A stretch of 64,000 bases of DNA. Source: Rhodococcus sp. SBT000017. GTDB lineage: Bacteria > Actinomycetota > Actinomycetes > Mycobacteriales > Mycobacteriaceae. Shown here one piece after another: positions 1-7,849 of this stretch. The DNA is taken from positions 2,356,001 to 2,420,000 of the forward strand of contig NZ_REFU01000001.1 in the NCBI RefSeq assembly GCF_003688915.1. Direction: 5' to 3'. The notes under the pieces are model-generated. The model had not been told where the DNA came from, ran no database searches, and was given only the letters and a program-made list of their open reading frames with translations. Made by a program: the position numbers and the translations under genes. How positions within the stretch are numbered: the stretch's first letter is position 1; every line of letters starts with the position of its first letter.

Positions 1-141
1 CTGTGTGGGTGCCGGCTCGAGAAGAGAACCTCGCACCAGGCGGCGTAGGTTGCCGCCCATGGAGAAAGGTAGGGGCAGGTGGTAGACGTTTACCCCCGCG
101 TGGGTGAACGGAAGATGAACACCGCAGTTGATATGTCCGTT

Positions 142-1047
142 TCAGACGCTGCGCGCGTATGCGGCGTCCACGTGGTAGTTCTCGAAACCCAGCTTGGTGT
201 ACGTGTGCACGGCAGCGGTGTTGTCGGCCTCGACGTAGAGCATGATCTGTCCCAGCTCTCTGCTGCGTAGGTAGTGCAGGCCGGCCAGCGTGAGCACTCG
301 ACCCAGACCACGCCCCTGCGACTGCGGGTCGATGCCGACCACGTACACCTCGCCGGTGGCCGGTTCCACACCTTCGGCCCGGTGGACCTTCGTCCAATGG
401 AAACCGAGGAGGCGGTCACTGCCCTCCTCGAACGCCAGGAACAGGCCGGCCGGATCGAACCACGATTCTTCTCGTCGTGCGTCGATGTCGCGATCGGTCC
501 AGCCACCCTGTTCGGGATGCCAGGAGAATGCCGCGTTGTTCACACGCAGCAGCTCGGCATCGTCCTGATGCCCTCGATAGGTTCGAAGTGAGATACCCTC
601 CGGCACAACGACATCCGGCAGGTCGGGGTGCGCGGACGCGCGACGCATCTGCAGCAGCTCGCGAACCACCTGCAACTCGAGCCGCGCCGCAACGGACTGC
701 GCAGCGGGCAGGTTGCCGTGTGCCCAGATTCGCGTGTCGGAGCCGATATCGAGTGCGCGAGAAATCAATTCACGTCCGATGCCGCGACCGCGGGCCGGAG
801 GATCCACGACGGCCTCGGCCATCCCGTCGGCGATTCCGACGTAGCCGACGACACGATCACCCTCGGTGGAGACGAAACGAACCACCTCGTCACCGTCGTC
901 GACGGCCTTGACGGCATGCTCCGACAAGGGCGCGGTGCCGTCGACTTCCGTTGCGCGGGAAAGGATTCGATGAATCTCGTAGGACACACGGGAAGACGGT
1001 GCGCCGCCGTCGATCGAATGGACGTCGAAGGCAGAATCCGAATTCAT
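142..1047 (-). CDS. mshD: Mycothiol synthase (mycothiol acetyltransferase)
   Basis: Acetylates the cysteine amino group of Cys-GlcN-Ins with acetyl-CoA, the last step of mycothiol synthesis in the cytosol. The 301-residue product holds two tandem GNAT domains, as in the family. The acetyl-CoA loops are visible as RGRGIG (residues 86-91) and QGRGLGR (about 244-250). The ATG follows the glnR stop with no gap, so the two genes form an operon. The same glnR-mshD pairing occurs in mycobacteria (Rv0818-Rv0819), which supports the call. No anomaly was seen. Confidence 0.95.
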   Translation of the reverse strand: MNSDSAFDVHSIDGGAPSSRVSYEIHRILSRATEVDGTAPLSEHAVKAVDDGDEVVRFVSTEGDRVVGYVGIADGMAEAVVDPPARGRGIGRELISRALDIGSDTRIWAHGNLPAAQSVAARLELQVVRELLQMRRASAHPDLPDVVVPEGISLRTYRGHQDDAELLRVNNAAFSWHPEQGGWTDRDIDARREESWFDPAGLFLAFEEGSDRLLGFHWTKVHRAEGVEPATGEVYVVGIDPQSQGRGLGRVLTLAGLHYLRSRELGQIMLYVEADNTAAVHTYTKLGFENYHVDAAYARSV

Positions 1048-1809
1048 CTACGAGAGAGTACTCTCTTGCTCGAACTCGAAATTCGCATCGTCGGAATCGC
1101 CGTCGGCAGCGTCCGATGCCACCGGTCCGCCCTTGGCGTTGCGCGCCGGACGAACGGCCTTGTATCCGACGTTGCGCACCGTACCGATGAGCGACTCGTA
1201 CTCGGTACCGAGCTTGGCACGGAGGCGTCGAACATGGACGTCGACGGTGCGCGTGCCACCGAAGAAGTCGTAGCCCCACACTTCCTGCAGGAGCTGGGCG
1301 CGGGTGAAGACCCGGCCCGCGTGCTGAGCCAGATACTTCAGCAGCTCGAATTCCTTGTACGTCAGATCGAGTGGACGACCTCGCAGTCGCGCCGTGTAGG
1401 TGCCCTCGTCGATGACGAGCTCGCCGAGCGTGATCTTGCCCGAGGTCTCGGGGCTGGCGACTCCTCCGCTACGGCCGACCAGCAACCGCAGTCGAGCGTC
1501 CAGTTCGGCGGGACCGGTACCGGGGAGCAGGATGTCGTCGAGGCCCCAATCGGAGTTCACCGCCACGAGGCCGCCTTCGGTGAGGACAGCGACGACGGGG
1601 ATGGCAGATCCGGTACTTCCCAAGAGGCGACACAGTCCGCGAGCGGCAGCCAGATCGGTGCGAGCGTCCACCAGTGCGATGTCTGCCGAACCTGCTTCGA
1701 GAAGCGAGGACACCTCGGTGGGCACCGGACGGATGTGATGCGCCAGGAGAGCAAGGGACGGCAGAACGCCCTCCGGATTGGGATCGGAGGTCAGTAGTAG
1801 GAGCTCCAC
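1048..1809 (-). CDS. glnR: GlnR, OmpR-type nitrogen regulator
   Basis: Orphan response regulator that controls nitrogen assimilation in actinobacteria. The 253-residue protein has an N-terminal receiver-like domain (about 1-115), with the VDAR segment near residue 50 where the family aspartate lies. A C-terminal winged helix (about 125-220) carries the recognition-helix segment [12 protein letters not shown]. It closely matches remembered mycobacterial GlnR, including the stretch [22 protein letters not shown] is the start. It is divergent from lmeA and is followed directly by mshD, the conserved mycobacterial arrangement. No partner kinase is nearby, as expected for GlnR. Confidence 0.95.
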   Translation of the reverse strand: MELLLLTSDPNPEGVLPSLALLAHHIRPVPTEVSSLLEAGSADIALVDARTDLAAARGLCRLLGSTGSAIPVVAVLTEGGLVAVNSDWGLDDILLPGTGPAELDARLRLLVGRSGGVASPETSGKITLGELVIDEGTYTARLRGRPLDLTYKEFELLKYLAQHAGRVFTRAQLLQEVWGYDFFGGTRTVDVHVRRLRAKLGTEYESLIGTVRNVGYKAVRPARNAKGGPVASDAADGDSDDANFEFEQESTLS

Positions 1810-1939
1810 TGCGTCTCCATTCTTACTGCTGGCCGGTCCAGCCCAGGCTGGACTTGAGTGATCGTCAAGGACACAGACTAGCTTGTCCGTACAACCGGCC
1901 GAAGAGGGCGGTGCGCGATTCGTCGGTCACAATGGACCC

Positions 1940-2718
1940 GTGCGCACACTTCTCATCGGACTCGCCAGCCTGCTGGCCCTCGCGCTCGTGGTGGATTTCG
2001 GCGCTGCGGCCTACTCGGAGTACCGAGTCTCCCGCGCAATCCGCGCCGGCGGTGAGCTCACCTCGGACCCTCAGGTGATCGTGCACGGCTTCCCGTTCCT
2101 CACCCAGGCGGCGGACGGCCACTACGAGAACATCGAGATTCGAGCGCAGGACGTTCCGACCGAGTACGTCGGCTCGACGACGATCGAGGCCAATCTCCGC
2201 GGCGTGCACATCGCACTGCCCGACCTGGTCGACAACAACGTGCGGGCGATCCCGGTGGACGAGCTCGACGGCCGCGTCCGTATCGAGGCCACGGACCTCG
2301 GCCAGTTCCTCGGCATCGTCGACCTGCAGGTTTCCGCACCTCCGGCCGACAAGTCGGACGGCACCGGCGGTTCCGGTGGGTCGGGCAAGACCACGACCGG
2401 GGGCGTCGTGCTGACCGGAACGGTTCCGGTCGGCCCCTCGAGACGACGGTGAGCGTCCAGGCCGACCTGTTGCTCGAGGGTGACAGCGTCGCCATCGTCG
2501 CGACGGACTTCTACTTCGGCCCGGAGGGTCAGGCAGACTTCTCGATTCCCGAGTTCGCCAAGCCCACGGTCCTCGGACTGTTCACCAAGACCATCGAGCG
2601 TCAGAGCCTGCCCTTCGGACTCCTGCCGACCGACGTCTACGCGGAGGGCTCACAGATAGTCGTCGAAGGATCGGGCGAGAACGTGACCATCGACCTCAAC
2701 GAGATCGAAAAGCCGTGA
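1940..2718 (+). pseudogene. lmeA: LmeA-like DUF2993 protein, frameshifted
   Basis: LmeA (DUF2993) proteins are mannan-binding envelope proteins needed for lipomannan elongation in mycobacteria. Here the reading frame is split. A first part (GTG at 1940, hydrophobic anchor at residues 3-20) runs into a stop at 2450-2452. The rest continues in another frame to 2718. Restoring one C in the CCCC run at 2434-2437 joins them through VGPLETTVSVQ and gives about 259 residues, the usual family length. The position beside glnR and upstream of the thioredoxin gene matches Rv0817c. It could be a sequencing error, phase variation or a real lesion; the sequence alone does not decide. Confidence 0.8.
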
Positions 2719-3134
2719 CAGGGATCACAGTCCTGGCCGTCGTGGCGATCCTTGCCGTCGCTACCGGATTGTTCCTCCGCAGCCGATCGGGTGCGGTGCG
2801 GGCAGTGCGGAACACCGACTCCGAGACCGACACTCTGTACCCACTCCTGCTCGACGCGGGCGCCACGACCGACTCCGCGACCGTGCTGCACTTCTCGGCG
2901 GACTGGTGCGGACCGTGCGCAGCCGTGCGACGCGTCGTCCAGCAGGTGTTGGACGATCGAAGCGATGCCCGGGAACTCGAACTCGACATCGACGCCCATC
3001 CGATCCTCGCTCGTGAACTGGGCGTGCTGTCACTGCCCACGACGTTCGTCCTCGACACCACCTTGCAACGGCGCTCCAGAATCGCGGGGGTGCCGTCTGC
3101 GGCGGCACTACGGTCGGCGCTCGACGCACTGTGA
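2715..3134 (+). CDS. Membrane-anchored thioredoxin-family protein
   Basis: A 139-residue thiol-disulfide protein with one N-terminal membrane segment (about residues 3-22) followed by a thioredoxin fold that faces the outside. The redox motif WCGPC is at residues 64-68, and the cis-proline segment reads SLPTTFVLD. GTG is the start and overlaps the lmeA stop by four bases, so translation is probably coupled. It corresponds in place and type to mycobacterial Rv0816c (called thiX). A role in supplying reductant to the sulfurtransferases downstream is plausible but inferred from position only. Confidence 0.9.
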   Translation: MTGITVLAVVAILAVATGLFLRSRSGAVRAVRNTDSETDTLYPLLLDAGATTDSATVLHFSADWCGPCAAVRRVVQQVLDDRSDARELELDIDAHPILARELGVLSLPTTFVLDTTLQRRSRIAGVPSAAALRSALDAL

Positions 3135-3179
3135 CCTCGCCTCTTCGGGCCGGCGGTAGGACGCGCCGCTGGTAGCGGG

Positions 3180-3185
3180 TACGAT
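3180..3185 (+). promoter_or_regulatory. -10 element of the cysteine-leader transcript
   Basis: TACGAT ends seven bases before a GTG codon at 3193. This is the spacing expected when transcription starts on the first base of the start codon, giving a leaderless mRNA. No ribosome binding site precedes the GTG. Confidence 0.6.
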
Positions 3186-3192
3186 GCTCTTC

Positions 3193-3279
3193 GTGTTCTC
3201 CCGCCGCGAGCTGATGCTCACCAGTCGTCGCACAGTTGATCTGTGCCGACTGGGCGGTTGTTGCTGTCGCTGCTGCTGA
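3193..3279 (+). CDS. Leaderless cysteine-rich leader peptide (attenuator)
   Basis: A 28-codon ORF starting with leaderless GTG. It encodes an Arg-rich first half and ends in GGCCCRCC just before TGA: six cysteines, five of them in the last six residues. Mycobacteria use leaderless polycysteine sORFs upstream of sulfur operons, including the cysA2/sseC operon, as cysteine-responsive attenuators: stalling at Cys codons when cysteine is scarce exposes the downstream ribosome binding site. This ORF lies in the same place, 108 bases before the DUF4395-rhodanese-sseC genes. An internal in-frame ATG at 3214 would give a 21-residue version. Confidence 0.82.
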   Translation: MFSRRELMLTSRRTVDLCRLGGCCCRCC

Positions 3280-3387
3280 TTTCCTTCTGCCGCCACGCCC
3301 ATGCGTGATGTACGGCCCGATGATCGAAATCCACGTCCGAGCACTGCCGATGCGGCGTGCCCCGGCCTCGCACAGGAGTACCTCTCG

Positions 3388-3864
3388 ATGTCGACACCCG
3401 ACACCCGGACCACCATCCCCACTGCCACGATCGACCAGGTGGACGTTCGCGGTCCGCGCTTCGCAGCGTGGATCACCACCGCCGTTCTGGTCGTCGTTCT
3501 CCTCCTGACCACGTTCTCGGTCCCCGCGGCGGCAATCCTGCTCGGGCTACAGGCGATCGTGTTCGGAATCGGAGCCGTCCGCGGACCCAAGCGCAGTCCG
3601 TACGGCACGATCTTCGCGACATTCGTCGCACCGCGGCTCTCCCCCACCAGCGAACGTGAGCCGGTCGCACCGTTGAAGTTCGCTCAACTGGTGGGCTTCG
3701 TGTTCGCCGCCGTGGGAGTTCTCGGCTTCGCGCTCGGCGCTCCCGTCGTCGGCACCGTGGCGGCAGGCTTCGCGTTGTTCGCGGCCTTCCTCAATGCCGC
3801 GTTCGCGGTGTGCCTCGGCTGCATGATCTACCCCCTCGCCGCGCGACTGCGCACCACTGCTTGA
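3388..3864 (+). CDS. DUF4395 membrane protein
   Basis: A 158-residue integral membrane protein of the DUF4395 family. About four hydrophobic segments are visible after a polar N-terminus, and the C-terminus carries the family CLGC cysteine pair. The ATG at 3388 follows AGGAG at 3374-3378. It is the first full gene after the cysteine leader peptide and sits 38 bases before the rhodanese gene. This neighbourhood is common in actinobacteria and suggests a role in sulfur transfer or thiol chemistry at the membrane. The biochemical function is unknown to me. Confidence 0.8.
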   Translation: MSTPDTRTTIPTATIDQVDVRGPRFAAWITTAVLVVVLLLTTFSVPAAAILLGLQAIVFGIGAVRGPKRSPYGTIFATFVAPRLSPTSEREPVAPLKFAQLVGFVFAAVGVLGFALGAPVVGTVAAGFALFAAFLNAAFAVCLGCMIYPLAARLRTTA

Positions 3865-3902
3865 CCCTCACCGATCCGTAAAGAAAGACCGAAAGGAACA
3901 CC

Positions 3903-4739
3903 ATGGCTCGCTCCGACGTCCTGGTCTCTGCCGACTGGGCCGAGCAGAACCTGAACGCACCGAAGACCGTCTTCGTCGAGGTCGACGAAGACGCAAGCGC
4001 CTACGACGGCGGACACATCGAAGGTGCGGTCAAGCTCGACTGGCGCAAGGACCTGCAGGACCCGGTTCGCCGCGACTTCCTCAATCAGGAGCAGTTCTCG
4101 GATCTGCTGTCGGCCAAGGGCATCAGCAACGACGACACCATTGTCCTGTACGGCGGAAACAACAACTGGTTCGCTGCCTACGCCTACTGGTACTTCAAGC
4201 TTTACGGCCACAAGGACGTCAAGCTCATCGACGGTGGACGCAAGAAGTGGGAACTCGACGGCCGGGCGCTGTCCAAGGACGTCGTCAGCCGCGAGACCAC
4301 TCAGTACCGCGCCGAGGCACCCGACCTGTCGATCCGTGCGTTCCGCGACGAGGTCATCGACGCCATCGGCAACAAGAACCTGATCGACGTGCGTTCGCCC
4401 GACGAGTTCTCGGGCAAGATCCTCGCCCCGGCTCACCTTCCGCAGGAGCAGGCTCAGCAGCGTGGCCACGTGCCGTCCGCGATCAACATCCCGTGGAGCA
4501 CGACCGCCAACGAGGACGGCACGTTCAAGTCCGACGAGGCGCTCGAAGAGCTGTACAAGACCAAGGGCTACGACGACAGCAAGGCCACCATCGCCTACTG
4601 CCGCATCGGTGAGCGTTCGAGCCACACCTGGTTCGTCCTCAAGGAGCTTCTGGGCAAGGAAGACGTCAAGAACTACGACGGCAGCTGGGTCGAATACGGC
4701 TCCCTCGTCGGAGCACCCATCGAGTTGGAGGTTCACTGA
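3903..4739 (+). CDS. cysA: Thiosulfate sulfurtransferase (rhodanese)
   Basis: Cytosolic two-domain rhodanese of 278 residues that moves sulfane sulfur from thiosulfate to an acceptor. The N-terminal inactive domain and the C-terminal catalytic domain are both complete. The active cysteine is Cys233 in AYCRIGERSS, the same residue number as in mycobacterial CysA2. AAAGGA precedes the ATG. It lies between DUF4395 and sseC in the leader-controlled operon. The name CysA for this enzyme is the mycobacterial usage (also SseA) and must not be confused with the sulfate-transport ATPase. Confidence 0.95.
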   Translation: MARSDVLVSADWAEQNLNAPKTVFVEVDEDASAYDGGHIEGAVKLDWRKDLQDPVRRDFLNQEQFSDLLSAKGISNDDTIVLYGGNNNWFAAYAYWYFKLYGHKDVKLIDGGRKKWELDGRALSKDVVSRETTQYRAEAPDLSIRAFRDEVIDAIGNKNLIDVRSPDEFSGKILAPAHLPQEQAQQRGHVPSAINIPWSTTANEDGTFKSDEALEELYKTKGYDDSKATIAYCRIGERSSHTWFVLKELLGKEDVKNYDGSWVEYGSLVGAPIELEVH

Positions 4740-4740
4740 T

Positions 4741-5046
4741 ATGTGTGGAGCACCCTTACAGGGCCAGACCATCCCCGCAGGCGTCGACGTCGAGAAGGAA
4801 ACGGTCATCACCGGCCGCGTCCTCGCAGGCGACGGTGAGCCCGTAGCAGGCGCGTTCGTCCGGCTGCTCGACGGCAGCGGCGAATTCACCGCAGAGGTCG
4901 TCGCGTCGGGCACCGGAGACTTCCGGTTCTTCGCCGCTCCCGGACAGTGGACGCTGCGTGCACTGTCGGCATCGGGCAACGGCGACACCGTGATCGCTCC
5001 CGAGGGCGCAGGCGTGCACTCGGCGAACGTCACCGTCGGAGTCTGA
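4741..5046 (+). CDS. sseC: SseC, DUF1416 protein
   Basis: A 101-residue DUF1416 protein starting MCGAPLQGQ, with a beta-rich carboxypeptidase-regulatory-like fold expected for the family. It starts one base after the rhodanese stop, so it is in the same operon. Partnering with CysA-type rhodaneses is conserved across actinobacteria and a role in sulfation or sulfur transfer has been proposed, but the reaction is not established. Cys2 is conserved in the family. The operon ends at the hairpin at 5071-5108. Confidence 0.93.
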   Translation: MCGAPLQGQTIPAGVDVEKETVITGRVLAGDGEPVAGAFVRLLDGSGEFTAEVVASGTGDFRFFAAPGQWTLRALSASGNGDTVIAPEGAGVHSANVTVGV

Positions 5047-5070
5047 TCCCACCGCTCGTACCGAACGAGA

Positions 5071-5108
5071 AAAGAACCCCGCACCTGCGAGCAGGTGCGG
5101 GGTTCTTT
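5071..5108. terminator. Bidirectional terminator hairpin
   Basis: A perfect 18-bp inverted repeat starting AAAGAACCCCGC, separated by only two bases (GA) and ending in TTCTTT. It sits between convergent sseC and the cutinase-like gene and has a T-rich tail on either strand, so it can end both transcripts. Confidence 0.9.
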
Positions 5109-5124
5109 CGGTCCAGCGGAGGTT

Positions 5125-6630
5125 CTAGTTGGGAACGGGTGCAGAGGCCGCCGGGTCGGGAACCGTCGAGTACTGCGGCGGGAACATCCCTTCCGGCACT
5201 GGAATCCCCTGAGATTCGAGGAACGCTCCGAGATCGCTGACCCTCGTCTGCGTTCCCGGCACCGGGAGCAGTCGGGGTTCGGGTGCAGCCTCGGGAGCGG
5301 GGGCTTCCGGTATGACTGCCTCGGGCGCGTTCTTCTTCTCGCGTTCGGTGCGCGCGAGATCGGTGACCCAGGCCACCACCTTCTCACTTTCCCACTCGTA
5401 GCCGTCGTTGGGATCGTTGTACCAGTACGACAGATGCTGCAGGAATCCGATCGCCAGGTAGGGCCCGAGCACGACATCGGCGATGCCCTTGTTGTTCTCC
5501 TCGAACCCTGTGGCCTCGGCACGGAGCTTGGCTTCCACGGTCTCGGCACCGGGCCCCATCGCCCAGTTGAGATCGGCGAGGAGCTGCTCCGGCGTGAGAG
5601 CGTCGACCGCCTGCTGATCGGCGACCGTGTAGTCCACGTCCGCGACCTTCACCAGAACCTGCAGCAGTGTTTCGTCGGATTCGAGCCAGGCCTTGTTGGT
5701 TGCGATGTCGATGATCGCGCGGGTGGCGATGGTCGACACTGCCCGCGCGAAGTCGGCCACGGTCTGCACCGGGTTGACCAGCGTCATCCGCATCTGCGAG
5801 ATGATCTCGAGTGCCAACTGCGCGAGCTCGATGTCGGCCGGAGCGTCGCACGACAGATCGTAGGGCCGGCACGACCAGCTGACCTTGTCGGTCAGCGTGC
5901 CGTAGTCCCGGGGGGACTGGTCCATGAACCCGCCGAGCGATTCACCGGGCTCGTCCCCGAAGTTCGGCACACCGGCCGGACGATAGGGCGAGCCGATCAT
6001 CATCACGCCTGCGATGTCGTCGCCGCTGATCAGCGCGCCGGGGTCGCGTCGGCCGATGTCGACGGCCAGCCGGTCGAGGACCTCTCCGCCGACGCTGTAG
6101 CCGACGAGAACGAACTTCGTGCGGTCACCGCACTTGGTCTTGTACTCGTCCAGCAGCCGATTGGTCGACGCGACGCCGTCCCTGATCGACTCCTGATACG
6201 TGGCCACGTCGTCCAGGAAGCCGACACCGTAGGTCGATGTGTAGGGGACGTACAGCCAGCCGACCGTGCCGGGGGTGCCTGCGTTCACCTCACCGGTGGG
6301 AACGGTGACGTTCCCGACCCAGTTGGATGCGACGGTCTGCGATTCCTCGTTGAGAGGGTTGCGACCCGAATCCGAGTCGGTGGCACCGGACACGGCCAAC
6401 ATCAACACGTCCGGGCAGTCCTGCGCATAGTTGTTGGGGTCGATGTTCGGGCCCTGCGAAGACCCGAAGTCGGACGATCCGGAGTCGGACGATCCCGACT
6501 CTGCCGATCCCGAGTCCGGAGCGGCGAGCGCAGCTGCGGGAGCGGCTAGCGCCAACGCCAGAGTCACCACCGCGGACCTGAACAACACGGATCCGAACGA
6601 CGATGTCAGAGCCCGTTTACGACGCAGCAT
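5125..6630 (-). CDS. Secreted cutinase-like alpha/beta hydrolase
   Basis: A 501-residue exported hydrolase. An RRKR n-region and a hydrophobic stretch ending ALAAP form a signal peptide. A Ser/Gly/Asp-rich linker then leads to a cutinase-like domain beginning DCPDVLMLAVSGA. The nucleophile elbow is GYSVGG (about residues 165-170). A further region of about 250 residues, ending in a Pro/Ala-rich tail, makes it much longer than simple cutinases. The ATG at 6630 is chosen because GGGAGG lies ten bases upstream. The substrate is unknown; mycobacterial relatives act on esters of envelope lipids. It stands alone, convergent with sseC. Confidence 0.8.
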   Translation of the reverse strand: MLRRKRALTSSFGSVLFRSAVVTLALALAAPAAALAAPDSGSAESGSSDSGSSDFGSSQGPNIDPNNYAQDCPDVLMLAVSGATDSDSGRNPLNEESQTVASNWVGNVTVPTGEVNAGTPGTVGWLYVPYTSTYGVGFLDDVATYQESIRDGVASTNRLLDEYKTKCGDRTKFVLVGYSVGGEVLDRLAVDIGRRDPGALISGDDIAGVMMIGSPYRPAGVPNFGDEPGESLGGFMDQSPRDYGTLTDKVSWSCRPYDLSCDAPADIELAQLALEIISQMRMTLVNPVQTVADFARAVSTIATRAIIDIATNKAWLESDETLLQVLVKVADVDYTVADQQAVDALTPEQLLADLNWAMGPGAETVEAKLRAEATGFEENNKGIADVVLGPYLAIGFLQHLSYWYNDPNDGYEWESEKVVAWVTDLARTEREKKNAPEAVIPEAPAPEAAPEPRLLPVPGTQTRVSDLGAFLESQGIPVPEGMFPPQYSTVPDPAASAPVPN

Positions 6631-6849
6631 TATTGCGGAGACCTCCCCAGCCTTCGTGACAGAACACAGTGAACAACGTCGGAAATTCACCCTCGAGCGC
6701 CCGACGCCCCCCGAAGAAGGTACCTGCTCGACGCCGTTTCTCCACCGTTACGAGTGATCCACCGCACTGATGACCCCCAATTCGGTTAGATGTCACCAAG
6801 GACACAGTGCAGATTCGGGCCGCTGTTCTCGATCAGGATCGCTGCGGGT

Positions 6850-6855
6850 TAAACT
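6850..6855 (+). promoter_or_regulatory. -10 element of a leaderless transcript
   Basis: TAAACT ends seven bases before the GTG at 6863, the spacing typical of leaderless actinobacterial genes. No Shine-Dalgarno sequence precedes that GTG. Confidence 0.5.
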
Positions 6856-6862
6856 CGCACTC

Positions 6863-6961
6863 GTGGTCATCTTCTTCGAGTTGTTGCTGGTGCTTGCGGC
6901 AATAGCCATCATCGCGTTCTCGCTCTACGTCGTCTACCGACTGGTCAACGACGAGTCGTGA
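6863..6961 (+). CDS. Small single-pass membrane peptide
   Basis: Predicted 32-residue protein, almost all one hydrophobic helix ([20 protein letters not shown]) with a short polar C-terminal tail. The start is inferred from the well-placed -10 box, which implies a leaderless mRNA; a longer frame opens at 6770 but its extra N-terminus looks non-coding. The TGA overlaps the GTG of the nitrobindin-like gene, so it may couple that gene's translation. Function unknown. Confidence 0.6.
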   Translation: MVIFFELLLVLAAIAIIAFSLYVVYRLVNDES

Positions 6962-7656
6962 CGGAACCGGTCGCGGGGCAACCCGGCAGTGCTGACGAGG
7001 GGCTCGACGCCCCCATCGCCAGTGGCGACGAAGCAATAGCGGCTGCCGAACAGAAATTCGCCGACGCGTCGACGCGCAACGTTCCGGTCCTGCCGGACAT
7101 CCCGCATCCCGACGACACGGCCAATCTTCGTCTCGGTCCCGATCTGCACCCGACGATGCTCGCTCTGTTGCCGCTCGTCGGCGTGTGGCGTGGCGAGGGC
7201 GAGGGCCACGACCCCGAGTCCGGTACCGACTACCCCTTCGGTCAGCAGATCGTCGTCACTCACGACGGCGGCAGCTACCTCAGCTGGGAATCGCGTTCGT
7301 GGCGACTCGATTCCGACGGCAACTTCGCACACCCCGATCTCCGTGAAACCGGATTCTGGCGCATGAGCGGAGGCGACGGCGTCAAGGGTTCCGACAACGA
7401 AGAGGTCGTCGAGCTACTGCTGACGCACAGCACCGGCGTCGTCGAACTGTATTACGGCCATGCGCTCACCCAGTCGTCCTGGGAACTGGCCACCGATGTC
7501 GTCATTCGAAGCACTTCGGGTGCGTTGGTCGGCGGGGCCAGGCGGCTCTACGGCATCGTCGACGGCGGAGACCTTGCATACGTCGAGGAGCGCGTCGTCG
7601 CCGACGGCCCACTGGCACCGCGGTTGTCCGCGCGCCTGACTCGCTACATCGGCTGA
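6958..7656 (+). CDS. Ferric nitrobindin-like protein
   Basis: A 232-residue protein of the nitrobindin/THAP4 beta-barrel family, related to mycobacterial Rv0813c. The domain occupies about residues 60-232 and shows the family motif GVWRGEG. In heme-binding nitrobindins a histidine near the C-terminus (PL-x-HHL type) is the axial ligand. Here that segment reads [10 protein letters not shown] with no histidine, so heme binding and peroxynitrite isomerase activity are doubtful. The N-terminal 60 residues are polar and low in complexity. It is coupled to the small membrane gene by a GTGA overlap. Its true ligand is unknown. Confidence 0.85.
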   Translation: MTEPVAGQPGSADEGLDAPIASGDEAIAAAEQKFADASTRNVPVLPDIPHPDDTANLRLGPDLHPTMLALLPLVGVWRGEGEGHDPESGTDYPFGQQIVVTHDGGSYLSWESRSWRLDSDGNFAHPDLRETGFWRMSGGDGVKGSDNEEVVELLLTHSTGVVELYYGHALTQSSWELATDVVIRSTSGALVGGARRLYGIVDGGDLAYVEERVVADGPLAPRLSARLTRYIG

Positions 7657-7683
7657 CTCTCTCACTACCCACTGCACGCGAAC

Positions 7684-7742
7684 GGCCCCCGAGCCGTACC
7701 TGCTTTCAGGTCCCGACCGGACAGGTCGGGGGCTCGGGGGCC
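7684..7742. ncRNA. Three-way-junction structured element / terminator
   Basis: Three perfect helices: P1 of 12 bp (7684-7695 with 7731-7742), P2 ACCTG-CTTT-CAGGT (7698-7711) and P3 CCCGACC-GGACA-GGTCGGG (7712-7730). P2, P3 and P1 abut with only two unpaired bases, forming a compact cloverleaf. It lies between the convergent nitrobindin-like and cydC genes, so at minimum it can terminate transcription. No U-tract follows. Whether it is a stable RNA is unknown. Confidence 0.6.
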
Positions 7743-7849
7743 GGGTAGCTGCCTGGGATTCGCCTGCCGCTCGCGCGGTCTTCGCAGTGAATCCGTCAGC
7801 GATTGCGGCTAGCTGACAGCCACCTCACGCGTCCTAGAGTTCATCAACT

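Noticed and set aside
1-141. A gene at the left edge
   Set aside because: No frame with coding character or ribosome binding site ends or begins there; it is the region downstream of mshD.
3828-5549. A 573-codon minus-strand frame across cysA and sseC
   Set aside because: It spans two convergent transcription units and a perfect terminator; low-complexity translation, opposite to well-known genes.
5095-6549. A 484-codon plus-strand frame opposite the cutinase-like gene
   Set aside because: It is an antisense shadow of a GC-rich coding frame: Arg/Gly/Val-rich, no domain signature, no ribosome binding site.
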